A stretch of 41,655 bases of DNA from an uncultured bacterium. GTDB lineage: Bacteria; Cyanobacteriota; Vampirovibrionia; Gastranaerophilales; Gastranaerophilaceae. The position numbers were made by a program, and so were the translations under genes. Positions within the stretch are counted from its first letter, which is position 1. Every line of letters begins with the position of its first letter. Below the pieces are notes generated by a model. It was not told the origin of the DNA. It saw only the letters and a program-made list of their open reading frames with translations, and ran no database searches. Below, one piece after another: positions 23,481 to 32,576 of the stretch. The stretch is taken from contig CADBFN010000016.1 in the NCBI GenBank assembly GCA_902794035.1, positions 1-41,655 on the forward strand, given 5' to 3'.

Positions 23481-24028
23481 TAAACTTTCAATAAATCATA
23501 CTCATAGCCTAGTTTTAAAGCTTCAATATTTTTAGGTATTAAATTTGCTCTGTGAGGCGGAATAACATTATGCAATGCTTTTTCTAAAGTACTTAAAGAG
23601 ATTAGTTTGCTTACTCTGGATAGTGTACCTAAAGCAAGAATATTTGACATTTTAATATTTCCGAGTTTTTCCTGAGCAAGTTTGGTTATCGGAACAAAAA
23701 TATAATTTATATCTTCTCTTGTTTTCTTTATGATTGCCAAAGAAGAATTAACGATAATCGAACCGCCTTTCTTTACCCATGAAACGTATTTGTCAAAAGA
23801 AGCCTGATTTAATACGATAATAAAATCGGCACTTGATTTCTGAACCGCACTTACATCTTCATCAGACATCACGACAGTACAATTTACTGTACCTCCACGC
23901 ATTTCTGCTCCATATGACGGGTACCAGGTAACGTTTTTGTTATCAATCATAAAACCATTAGCAAGAACTTCTCCCGCCAGTAGTACGCCTTGTCCGCCAA
24001 AACCTGCAATTATAAAATCTTTTTCCAT
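23480..24028 (-). CDS. 2-oxoacid:ferredoxin oxidoreductase, gamma subunit
   Basis: A 182-residue subunit with the gamma-family N-terminus FIIAGFGGQGVLLAGEVLA and the YPSYGAEMRGGTVNC loop, both diagnostic for KorC/VorC/PorC. It is the last of the four-gene operon, following the beta subunit by 21 bases with an aggaa ribosome site. In the complex it helps bind coenzyme A and completes the alpha-beta-gamma-delta enzyme converting a 2-oxoacid to its acyl-CoA, reducing ferredoxin. Confidence 0.92.
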   Translation of the reverse strand: MEKDFIIAGFGGQGVLLAGEVLANGFMIDNKNVTWYPSYGAEMRGGTVNCTVVMSDEDVSAVQKSSADFIIVLNQASFDKYVSWVKKGGSIIVNSSLAIIKKTREDINYIFVPITKLAQEKLGNIKMSNILALGTLSRVSKLISLSTLEKALHNVIPPHRANLIPKNIEALKLGYEYDLLKV

Positions 24029-24049
24029 AATATCATTCCTATGTACAAT

Positions 24050-24802
24050 CTAATTTTCAACTGTTATATCTTTATAAACTCCGGGTTTAAACACCTTTAT
24101 CATTTCATTTTGAACTCTTTCATGTGCTTTTTGCGGAGTCATTTTCCAATTTGTAGGGCAGGTAGAAAGAATTTCTACAAAACCTAAGCCAAGTCCTTTT
24201 ATTTGAACTTCAAACGCTTTTTTGATTGCCTGTTTCGCTTTTTTGATATTTGCTACTGTATCAAGTGAAACTCTTGCACTATATGCGGTACCGTCACACA
24301 TTGCAATATGCTCTGCGATTTTTATCGGATAACCGTAATATTCAAGATTACGTCCTGTTGGAGATGTTGTTGTAACCTGTCCGACTAAAGTTGTTGGTCC
24401 TAACTGACCTCCTGTCATACCGTAAGTCGTGTTGTTTATGCAAATTGCTGAGATTTTTTCTCCTCTTAATGCCGCATGCATACTTTCAGCCCAACCGATA
24501 GAAGCAAAATCTCCATCGCCTTGATAAGTAAATACAAACTTGTCAGGGCATGCTCTTTTAATTCCTGTGGCTTCAGCCATTGCACGTCCGTGAGGGGCTT
24601 CAAGAGCATCAATATTTAAAAAGTCATATATTGTAACCGAACACCCGATTGCACACGCTGCGATAGTGTTTTCTGTTAATCCAAGCTCAGACAAGCACTC
24701 TCCTACAAGTCTGACCGCGACCCCGTGATCACATCCCGGACAAAAAGTATATTTTGCATCTTTTTTGAATGAATCAGGTATTTTAAAAACTTGAGTTGCC
24801 AT
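24050..24802 (-). CDS. 2-oxoacid:ferredoxin oxidoreductase, beta subunit (thiamine pyrophosphate)
   Basis: A 250-residue subunit that binds thiamine pyrophosphate and an iron-sulfur cluster. CPGC at 21-24 and a later A-I-G-C-S supply cluster cysteines. GDGDFASIGW at 95-104 with the downstream NNTTYGMTGGQLGPT is the TPP/Mg motif. The Q-L-G-P-T and HGRAMAEATG stretches match VOR/KOR beta chains. Its start overlaps the alpha-subunit stop by one base. Confidence 0.93.
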   Translation of the reverse strand: MATQVFKIPDSFKKDAKYTFCPGCDHGVAVRLVGECLSELGLTENTIAACAIGCSVTIYDFLNIDALEAPHGRAMAEATGIKRACPDKFVFTYQGDGDFASIGWAESMHAALRGEKISAICINNTTYGMTGGQLGPTTLVGQVTTTSPTGRNLEYYGYPIKIAEHIAMCDGTAYSARVSLDTVANIKKAKQAIKKAFEVQIKGLGLGFVEILSTCPTNWKMTPQKAHERVQNEMIKVFKPGVYKDITVEN

Positions 24803-25866
24803 TACATTAACTCCTCTATCTGTTTAACAATTTCTTCAGGAGCAGGAGGAACACCAACCCCCTTGTGTATAAGCTCAACAGGAGCTTTACCGTTTACGGC
24901 AAGTCTTACATCCTGAACCATTTGCCCCATATTTACTTCTACACTTACAAACATTTTGACGGACTGGGCCAGTTCTTTTAAACGTTTTGTCGGGAACGGG
25001 AACAAAGTAATCGGTCTTAAAATTCCTACCTTTAAGCCTTTTTGTCTGCATATTTTTGTGGCAGTTTTGACATTTCTTGCTGTAGAACCAAAGCTTACCA
25101 ACACAATATCAGCATCTTCCGTTCCGATTTCTTCCCACTGAGTTTCCTGTTCTTCAATTAATTTATATTTTTCAAATAATTTTTCCAGATAAACACATTG
25201 ATTATCCGCTAAAGGAGCATAAGAACGAATAATTCGTGCTTCTCTGCCTTTTGCTCCTGACAATTTCCATTGAGAATTGTCAATCTCAGGGTACGGATAT
25301 GGTTTAAATTCAACAGGTTCCATCATTTGTCCCAATAATCCGTCTGCTAAAAGTACGGTAGGATTGCGGTATTTTTGAGCTAGGTAGAATGCTTTATATG
25401 TTAAATCCGCGCATTCCTGAACTGTTGAAGGTGCAAGTACAATTAATTTGTAATCGCCGTTCCCACCCCCTCTTGTTGCCTGAAAATAATCACCCTGTGA
25501 CGGATAAATATTGCCTAAGCCCGGACCTCCGCGCATAACACTTACCAAAACTACAGGGAGTTGGTCTGAGGTTGCATATGATAAACCTTCCTGCATTAAT
25601 GATACTGCACAAGAAGATGATGACGTCATAGCTTTTACACCGGTTGAGCATGCACCGATAGTCATGTTTATTGCTGCAAGTTCACTCTCTGCTGAAACAT
25701 AAGCCCTGCCCAACTCCTGCATTTTGCCGCTCATAAACTCTCCGATTTCACTCTGCGGCGTAATCGGATACCCAAAATAGCACTGGCAACCTGCTAAAAC
25801 TGCGGCATTTGCAATAGCATAATTCCCTTTCATCAAAACTTTTTTATCTGTTATTGTTGCAGTCAT
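24802..25866 (-). CDS. 2-oxoacid:ferredoxin oxidoreductase, alpha subunit (VorB/KorA type)
   Basis: A 354-residue subunit starting with the KVLMKGNYAIANAAVLAGC block and GYPITPQSEIGEF. It then has AESELAAINMTIGA, SSSSCAVSLMQEGLSY and the RGGPGLGNIYPSQGDYFQAT region, followed by LLADGLLGQMMEPV. These are typical of the alpha chain of 2-oxoisovalerate (VOR) and 2-oxoglutarate (KOR) enzymes. The DABC gene order also fits VOR. The substrate cannot be fixed from sequence alone. The stop overlaps the beta start by one base. Confidence 0.92.
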   Translation of the reverse strand: MTATITDKKVLMKGNYAIANAAVLAGCQCYFGYPITPQSEIGEFMSGKMQELGRAYVSAESELAAINMTIGACSTGVKAMTSSSSCAVSLMQEGLSYATSDQLPVVLVSVMRGGPGLGNIYPSQGDYFQATRGGGNGDYKLIVLAPSTVQECADLTYKAFYLAQKYRNPTVLLADGLLGQMMEPVEFKPYPYPEIDNSQWKLSGAKGREARIIRSYAPLADNQCVYLEKLFEKYKLIEEQETQWEEIGTEDADIVLVSFGSTARNVKTATKICRQKGLKVGILRPITLFPFPTKRLKELAQSVKMFVSVEVNMGQMVQDVRLAVNGKAPVELIHKGVGVPPAPEEIVKQIEELM

Positions 25867-25895
25867 TTATTATAAACCCTCTTAATATACGGAAT

Positions 25896-26108
25896 TTATC
25901 CTCTGTAAACCTCTGTTATTGCTAAATCCGGACATCTTGTAGCACACATTGCACACCCGAGGCACTCATTTTTTGAATCCTGAAATTCTACGACCCGATT
26001 GCCCAGATTATTTGTATCATTACTAATCTTTATTAAGTTCTTAGGGCACTCATCTATGCATAAATAACACGCCTTGCACTTAGACTTATCTATTATTATA
26101 TGGCTCAT
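25896..26108 (-). CDS. 2-oxoacid:ferredoxin oxidoreductase, delta subunit (2[4Fe-4S] ferredoxin)
   Basis: A 70-residue protein with two complete four-cysteine clusters: C11, C14, C17 and C21 (CKACYLCIDEC), then C49, C52, C55 and C59 (CLGCAMCATRC). It passes electrons from the TPP centre to external ferredoxin. The ATG at 26108 is chosen because the agagggg ribosome site precedes it; an upstream start at 26135 would run through this site. It is the first gene of the operon, 29 bases before the alpha subunit. Confidence 0.92.
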   Translation of the reverse strand: MSHIIIDKSKCKACYLCIDECPKNLIKISNDTNNLGNRVVEFQDSKNECLGCAMCATRCPDLAITEVYRG

Positions 26109-26289
26109 GATATCCCCTCTTTTTAGTCTATACATGATTCATGTTATCACTAACTTAATTTTTTATAACCAGATTTTACTTTTGTGCTTAACATTTGTAA
26201 TAAATATGCGTTAATAATTTTACTATTAACTTATAACTTGATAAAATTAGCATGTAGGGATAGATTTTTTAAATGTTAAGGGATTTAAA
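26109..26289. promoter_or_regulatory. Divergent region (VOR operon / giant gene)
   Basis: This 181-bp AT-rich gap separates the two units. A ttaaggga ribosome site lies just before the giant gene's ATG. I see TTAACT- and TTGATA-like elements near 26226-26241 but no well-spaced -35/-10 pair, and no palindrome. Confidence 0.35.
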
Positions 26290-29200
26290 ATGGCTCAAGA
26301 TTTAGAAACAATAATACAGTTACTTAATGATATACAGAGAACAAATGCTTTTAATGCTGATAATTTTGACACCATACTTTCAGGTATAAGTTCAAAAATA
26401 GATACAAATAATTCCGCATCTAACAGCGAATTGTTAAACACTTATATTGGGGAATTATCAAAATCAATAGATGAAAAATATACTTACACCCTTAACAAAT
26501 TTGAAGATATAGAAAAGGCTCTGAAGGCTGTTTATGATACTCAGGACAATCATGTCAAAAATTCTGATATGAAAGAATTGTTTGATATATTATCAAAGAA
26601 TATCAATAATTTTTATACTGAGGCAAGACAAGAAAAAGCTATTCTCTCCGGAATCGAAAGTAAAATTGCAGATCTCTCATCAAATAAAACAGATAAAGAA
26701 GATATACTCAGAACGATTTCTTTATTAAGAAATGATATGGGGAATATTAATCTATCCTACAAAAACACCGTAGATGATATAAATACAACCTTAAAATCTA
26801 TCCTCTCCGGAATAAAAAGTGTTGATCCTCTAAAAACAGGCGATACGACAAAAACACAAATTGATATAATGTTTAAGGCTTTTAATGATATTTTGTCAAA
26901 TATTCACGATATAAATGTGCGTGAAGATAATTTCGAAAAAATATTGGCTAATGTTGTTACAAGCGAAGATTTAAAATTAACAGACGGTATAATTGATTCT
27001 ATTGTTGAAAAGACAAATAGTATTGAAGAAAAATTAAATAATTGTGTATCAAAAAATGATATTGAAGATACTCAGTTGGCAATTTCTTATATAAAAGAGA
27101 AAAGCGATTTGTTATCTACATCAGAAGACTTTGCTAATCTAAAGGAAGAAACTGCAAATTTAATTTCATATACTGATGAAATTAAGCAAACATTGAGTTC
27201 TGTTGCAATGAATATTGATAACATCCCTAACTCAGAAGAAGTGGAAGCAAATCTGAAAAAGTTATACTCTCATATATATGAGTTGTCTAATAATGTTGAA
27301 AATTATAATGTTAAAGCTGATGTTGCGGATGTCAATAATAATTTGTCTGTATTTAAAGAAGAACTTGGTGTTATAAAAAATATTATAGCGGACTGTGATG
27401 AGGTTGTTACATCAAAACTTGTTGAATCTCTGGATAAAATTTCATCTGATAATGATGACTTAAAAAGAATTGTTACAGAAATATCAAGTGCATTCCCTCA
27501 AAAAGAGGATATAGAAAAAATATTGGAAGATAGTCTTGAACTCAATACATTGCTAGAACGTACGGAAAAAATATCTCAAGAACTGGAAGCTTTGCCTGCA
27601 ATTCAAAATAATATAGATGATATTAGTACAAAGCACAGTGATTTGTCGCTTGCAATCGATAATTTAAAAAATAATTTTGATGAAATTTATAATTCTCTGG
27701 AAAAATTGTCGAAAAGTACTGATATCGCTGATATTAATGCCGGCCTTGCACAAATAGAAGCAGAATTGGCAGAAATAAAGAATACTTTTGAGGCTAATTC
27801 TGTTTTAGAAAACAGTCAAATTATCGAACGACTGGACAATTTGCAGAATTTAGGTTCTGAAATATTATCCCGCGAAGAATTTAATAACTACATAGAGGAG
27901 TTAAAGTCTTGTATCAGCAGTTTAAGTTTAAATACAGGCTCTTGTTCCGATAATTTACTTGAAATGCAAAATCTCCAAAAGAAAATTGACGATCGCTTGT
28001 CTGAACTTGATTTTTCTGGAGTCGCTGAGATTCTTGACAGTAAATTAGAACGTATAAATGAAAAAATTGAACAAATACATTCTGTTGTTGAAAATAATTC
28101 AACATCTATGTCAGAATTTATCAAAAATAATACAGGTCTTGATAATGAATATATTAAATCCGAATTAAATGAAATTAAATCTATAATTGAAGCAAATATG
28201 TCTGATTTTGATAATGCTGATGCAAATAATAAAGACAATGAAGCAATTAAAGAATATTTAGACGAGGTAAAAAATCTTATTCAGGATAATTCAAAAAGTC
28301 CTTTATATTCAAAAGTTATGGAAATAGAAGATTCTATAGTTAATAATCAGACATTCAATGAATCTGCCTATTCTCAAATTTTAGAAAAAATCGAACATTA
28401 TCATGGTATTAAAGATAAATCTGAAAATAATGAACAAATTGAAAATGCTATCAGTGAAATTTCAGGGCTAAAAGCTCAGATTGATAGTCTGGTTGAGTTA
28501 TACAATAACAAAGAAGAAATTAATATTGATAATCCTGAAGATGCTTATATCGCAAGATTTGAAGAATTTCTAGCCGGCAAATTTGAACAAATACGTCAGG
28601 ATTTAACTGATATTACAAATTCAACTGATACAAAATTATCTGATAGTATAACATATCGTGCAGAGCTGTTGGAACAAAAAATTGGTGCTATCGAAAAATT
28701 ATTAACAGAACAAAATCTTACCAAGGATTTAGATAATCCTGAATTTACCCAAAAACTCAGTTCCACTTCTGAAAAGCTCGATGCTTTCAGACAAGAATTT
28801 CAGTTGGCTGTTACAGATGTTACTGAAAATGTGTGTGCACAGACAAACAATGTATTAGAAGAAATACAGTCCATAAAGGTATTGCTTGATAAGATCTCTC
28901 AAAACAAAGACCCTGAAATTTTAAAAAATAAAGTAGAAGAATTAAATGAAGAATTGACATCTGCTCCGGAATTGGATGATATAAGTTTTGAGTTTGAGGA
29001 ATTATACAGTAAGTTAAATGACAAATTAAATGACAACGGAAATAATCTGAAAGACTTTATCTTGACTGAAACAGATTCGATTATCTTAAAATTCGAAAAT
29101 TTAAAAGAGTATATTGAGCAATCTGTTGAATCTATTCTACCGCCTGATGAAAATTCTATTAAAGAAATTAAAGATTTCATTTCTGAAATAAAAAACTTTA

Positions 29201-31191
29201 GAGAAGAACAGGAAAATTTGTTCGTAAATAGTGCTAATGAAATAAAGCAGGAAATAAAAACTCAAAGTGAAGAAATTAAATCCATGTTTGCTATTGCGTC
29301 AAATCACGAAGATATTATAGATGCGATTGAGAGATTAAAAGCTTCATTTAAAAAAGCTGCCGGATCTTCAAAACAAAAAGCTAAAGCAGAAGATGCAGTG
29401 TCTGAAAATGTTTCATTTGATGAAGATGCCATATTGGATTTGAAGGCAGATTTTAAAAAGTATTCCAAGATTATAGAAAAATTATCTGATGACAATTCTC
29501 AAATTACGGAAGTGTTATCAAATATAAGTAATCGTTTGGAAGAAATGACTAAAATTCCTGAGATTAAAGAAGGCAACGAAATAGATGATTCAGAATTAAA
29601 TGATACTTTCGAAGTAACTGAAGATGATATTTTTGGAGAAGATAAGTTTGATTTTGTTCAGGCTTTTGATATTCTTCAGAATGATATCCGAAACTTACAC
29701 TCTAAAATTGAAGTTATTCAAAAAAATCAAACTGAAAATAAAGAAGCATCTAAAATTCCTGCTATAAATAATACCGGAATGATTATGACAATAAATTCAA
29801 AAGTCGATAACATTCTAAAATCCATGGGTAATGATTGGCTTAAAGATCTTCAAACTTATATTAAAAACGGAAATCAGAATATAAATCTGAAACTTGATTC
29901 TATTGGTTCTAAATTAGACATATTTGTTTCTGATACTACAAATACTGATTTACTGAATAATGTTTCGGACAATATAAATGATTTGAATGATACTATTACT
30001 GATTTAGCTCCAAAAGTCGATTCTATTGTACCTTCTATTGAATTGCTTTCTGATTCAGATAAAAAATTAACTTCAATGCTTGAAGAACTTAACACAAAAA
30101 TCGGAGAAATGGCATCTGATAATAGCGGACTGGATGAATTAAACAGCATAAAGGCTTTAATAGGTGAACAAAAAAGCTATATTGAGGAACTCGAACCGAG
30201 TGAAAAGCTTGAAGCATTTAAAAAATGTTTAGATGAAATAACCTTCGAAGTTAATGCTTTGGCTACAGATTCAAATGCAGACAGAGAAAAATTGCAAAAA
30301 ACAATCAAAGATATGAAAGAGTCTTTGATGAGTGCGGTTATTTCAATATTCGATCAGGTTTCATTTATTGAAGAAAGTGAAGATATTAAAGATTTTGTTG
30401 AAGAAAGAACTGATGAAATAAATGAAAGAATCTCTCAGATTACAAAACAACTTCAACAATTAGCTTCAGCTGATGAAAAAACGGACTATACATATTCAAT
30501 GCAGGACATTGAAACTGACTTGGCAAAACTGAGATTAGCCCTGCAAGACAGTACTCAGCCTGATTTATCTGAAATCACCGATAAAATATCAAAATTGAAA
30601 GAGCAGACAGAATTTTTGATTGCCACATCTGATAAGTCGTATAATGCCTTGAACACAGGAATTGTCGGTTTTGAAGAAATTATACATGACAATATTACAG
30701 ATAGAGTAGATAAACTCTCTGCGATGTTAGAAAATTCTGCTGAATCTGATCGGGTAATCAGACAAGCTCTTGTTTATATGGGCGAATGGATTGATTCTGC
30801 CAGCAAAAGTATTAATAAAATTTCGTCAAATTCTGATGAAATAACAAGGATAAATGATGTATTAGTAAATATTAATAATGTAACTCAAAATATAAATGAA
30901 GTTAAAAATTCAATAAATATTCAGGTTAATAGTGTTATTGAAAAAAGATTTGCCCAATTAAATGAACAACTCAAAAATGTAGAAAAACAATTTGTTAAAA
31001 TGGATAGTCTTGAAAATCAATTATTGCAGCAACAAGAACGTATTGACAGATTAGAAAATAATATTGACAAATTGGTGTCTATAGTTGAAAATATAGAAGA
31101 TCCCGGAATTCCGAGAAAAATTGATAAAATTGAAAAACAAATATCAAAACTTGGAGTAAATATAGAAAAATTGGCATCATATGTTGACTAA
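26290..31191 (+). CDS. Giant coiled-coil protein (1633 residues), unknown
   Basis: A single uninterrupted frame with no signal peptide, no membrane helix and no recognisable catalytic domain. It is nearly all charged helix, with leucine/isoleucine every three or four residues and frequent E-L-N-D-I-S-x-K patterns. In the first 230 residues the motif I-L-S-G-I-x-S-K-I or a variant recurs at about 29-37, 118-126, 171-178, 201-208 and 218-226. A K/A-rich break lies at about 1017-1035. The C-terminal 150 residues form a strong heptad coil (QQERIDRLENNIDKLVSIVE). Cysteine is very rare. The design suggests a long fibrous cytoskeletal, tether or scaffold protein. Its last 11 bases overlap the next gene. 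Confidence 0.8.
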   Translation: MAQDLETIIQLLNDIQRTNAFNADNFDTILSGISSKIDTNNSASNSELLNTYIGELSKSIDEKYTYTLNKFEDIEKALKAVYDTQDNHVKNSDMKELFDILSKNINNFYTEARQEKAILSGIESKIADLSSNKTDKEDILRTISLLRNDMGNINLSYKNTVDDINTTLKSILSGIKSVDPLKTGDTTKTQIDIMFKAFNDILSNIHDINVREDNFEKILANVVTSEDLKLTDGIIDSIVEKTNSIEEKLNNCVSKNDIEDTQLAISYIKEKSDLLSTSEDFANLKEETANLISYTDEIKQTLSSVAMNIDNIPNSEEVEANLKKLYSHIYELSNNVENYNVKADVADVNNNLSVFKEELGVIKNIIADCDEVVTSKLVESLDKISSDNDDLKRIVTEISSAFPQKEDIEKILEDSLELNTLLERTEKISQELEALPAIQNNIDDISTKHSDLSLAIDNLKNNFDEIYNSLEKLSKSTDIADINAGLAQIEAELAEIKNTFEANSVLENSQIIERLDNLQNLGSEILSREEFNNYIEELKSCISSLSLNTGSCSDNLLEMQNLQKKIDDRLSELDFSGVAEILDSKLERINEKIEQIHSVVENNSTSMSEFIKNNTGLDNEYIKSELNEIKSIIEANMSDFDNADANNKDNEAIKEYLDEVKNLIQDNSKSPLYSKVMEIEDSIVNNQTFNESAYSQILEKIEHYHGIKDKSENNEQIENAISEISGLKAQIDSLVELYNNKEEINIDNPEDAYIARFEEFLAGKFEQIRQDLTDITNSTDTKLSDSITYRAELLEQKIGAIEKLLTEQNLTKDLDNPEFTQKLSSTSEKLDAFRQEFQLAVTDVTENVCAQTNNVLEEIQSIKVLLDKISQNKDPEILKNKVEELNEELTSAPELDDISFEFEELYSKLNDKLNDNGNNLKDFILTETDSIILKFENLKEYIEQSVESILPPDENSIKEIKDFISEIKNFREEQENLFVNSANEIKQEIKTQSEEIKSMFAIASNHEDIIDAIERLKASFKKAAGSSKQKAKAEDAVSENVSFDEDAILDLKADFKKYSKIIEKLSDDNSQITEVLSNISNRLEEMTKIPEIKEGNEIDDSELNDTFEVTEDDIFGEDKFDFVQAFDILQNDIRNLHSKIEVIQKNQTENKEASKIPAINNTGMIMTINSKVDNILKSMGNDWLKDLQTYIKNGNQNINLKLDSIGSKLDIFVSDTTNTDLLNNVSDNINDLNDTITDLAPKVDSIVPSIELLSDSDKKLTSMLEELNTKIGEMASDNSGLDELNSIKALIGEQKSYIEELEPSEKLEAFKKCLDEITFEVNALATDSNADREKLQKTIKDMKESLMSAVISIFDQVSFIEESEDIKDFVEERTDEINERISQITKQLQQLASADEKTDYTYSMQDIETDLAKLRLALQDSTQPDLSEITDKISKLKEQTEFLIATSDKSYNALNTGIVGFEEIIHDNITDRVDKLSAMLENSAESDRVIRQALVYMGEWIDSASKSINKISSNSDEITRINDVLVNINNVTQNINEVKNSINIQVNSVIEKRFAQLNEQLKNVEKQFVKMDSLENQLLQQQERIDRLENNIDKLVSIVENIEDPGIPRKIDKIEKQISKLGVNIEKLASYVD

Positions 31192-32563
31192 ATTAACAAA
31201 AGAACTGAATAAAGTTTTACCCTGTGAGAATGTGCTATCTGATTTCGAAGAAAGGTATGCGTATTCCTTTGATGCATCCGAAACACAGATTGCAGGTTCA
31301 AAAATAGCAGATGCCGTTGTATTTGCTCAAAATATTGAACAGGTTCAGGCAGTTGTAAAAATAGCAAATAAGTATAAAACTCCAATAATATGTCGCGGAG
31401 CCGGAACCAATACTGTCGGGAGTTGTGTTCCTGTAAACGGCGGAATTGTGTTGAATTTTTCAAAAATGAATAAAATTTTGGAATTTAATGATCAAAATAT
31501 GACAATTAAAGTTCAACCGGGCGTTACCATTGGGGAGATACAAAATATAGCAGAGAAAAAAGGATTATTTTATCCTCCGGATCCGTCAAATTTGAAAGTA
31601 TCTACAATAGGAGGCAGTATTGCTCAAAATTCTGCAGGGGCCAGATGTTTTAAATATGGCTCAACAAAAAATTATGTGCTCGATTTAAAGGTAGTAACAG
31701 CACGCGGTGAAATTATAAGAACCGGATCAAATACTATAAAAAATGCTGTCGGATATGATTTGAACAGCTTATTTACAGGTTCGGAAGGAACTTTGGGAAT
31801 TGTTGTAGAAGCGACATTAAAATTAATTCCAAAACCTGCGGAAACTCAGGTTTTAATGGCATATTTTGATGATATAAATGATTCAGTACAATGTGTTAAT
31901 CAAATAATTGAACAAAAAATATTCCCTTCAACTATAGATTTTATGGACCGTAATGCTCTTTCTACTGTTGAACAATTTTATCATACCGGACTTCTGACGG
32001 ACAAAGAAGCTGCGTTGCTTATCGAAATCGATGGCGATTATGACAGTATATTGAAAATGAAATACAATATATGCAAAATTTTAAATCTTAATAATGCTGT
32101 AAATATTCAATACTCAAAAAATGAAACGGAAGCTGAAAATATTTGGAAGGCAAGACGTTCATCTATGGCCGCATGTGCTAAGCTTAAACCAAATGTGACT
32201 ACAGATGATGTTATTGTACCAAGAGAAAATCTTGCAAAGCTTGTCAAAGGTGTTCAGGGAATTTGTCAAAAACATAATTTAACGGTTTGTCTTGTCGGAC
32301 ATGTCGGTGATGGCAGCATACATCCTCAAATCCCGATTGATTTTTCTGATGAACGAGAGTATAAGGAATATAAAATAGCCAAGACTGAAATATATCAACT
32401 CGCAATTTCTCTTGATGGTACGATTTCCGGAGAGCACGGAATTGGGTCAGAAAAGAAACCATACATCTCAAATGTTGTAGAAGCGGGCGCATTAAGTTAT
32501 ATGCGCGAAATTAAAAAGATATTTGACCCAAATAATATTCTTAATCCATACAAAATATTTTGA
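31181..32563 (+). CDS. FAD-linked oxidase, GlcD/lactate-dehydrogenase type
   Basis: A 460-residue flavoprotein of the vanillyl-alcohol-oxidase fold. The FAD-binding part is clear: PIICRGAGTNTVGSCVP, GGSIAQNSAGARCFKYGS, NAVGYDLNSLFTGSEGTLGI. The C-terminal half has HVGDGSIHPQIPID and the SGEHGIGSEKKP motif of GlcD and D-lactate dehydrogenases. It oxidises a 2-hydroxyacid (glycolate, D-lactate or similar), passing electrons onward. No GlcE/GlcF partner genes are present. The ATG lies inside the end of the coiled-coil gene, so it depends on that message or on an internal promoter. Confidence 0.88.
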   Translation: MLTKLTKELNKVLPCENVLSDFEERYAYSFDASETQIAGSKIADAVVFAQNIEQVQAVVKIANKYKTPIICRGAGTNTVGSCVPVNGGIVLNFSKMNKILEFNDQNMTIKVQPGVTIGEIQNIAEKKGLFYPPDPSNLKVSTIGGSIAQNSAGARCFKYGSTKNYVLDLKVVTARGEIIRTGSNTIKNAVGYDLNSLFTGSEGTLGIVVEATLKLIPKPAETQVLMAYFDDINDSVQCVNQIIEQKIFPSTIDFMDRNALSTVEQFYHTGLLTDKEAALLIEIDGDYDSILKMKYNICKILNLNNAVNIQYSKNETEAENIWKARRSSMAACAKLKPNVTTDDVIVPRENLAKLVKGVQGICQKHNLTVCLVGHVGDGSIHPQIPIDFSDEREYKEYKIAKTEIYQLAISLDGTISGEHGIGSEKKPYISNVVEAGALSYMREIKKIFDPNNILNPYKIF

Positions 32564-32576
32564 TTAAAATCTGAAA

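Noticed and set aside
28899-29180. Antisense frames within the giant coiled-coil gene
   Set aside because: Low-complexity shadows (Ser/Phe/Leu-rich) produced by the repetitive sense strand; no ribosome site.
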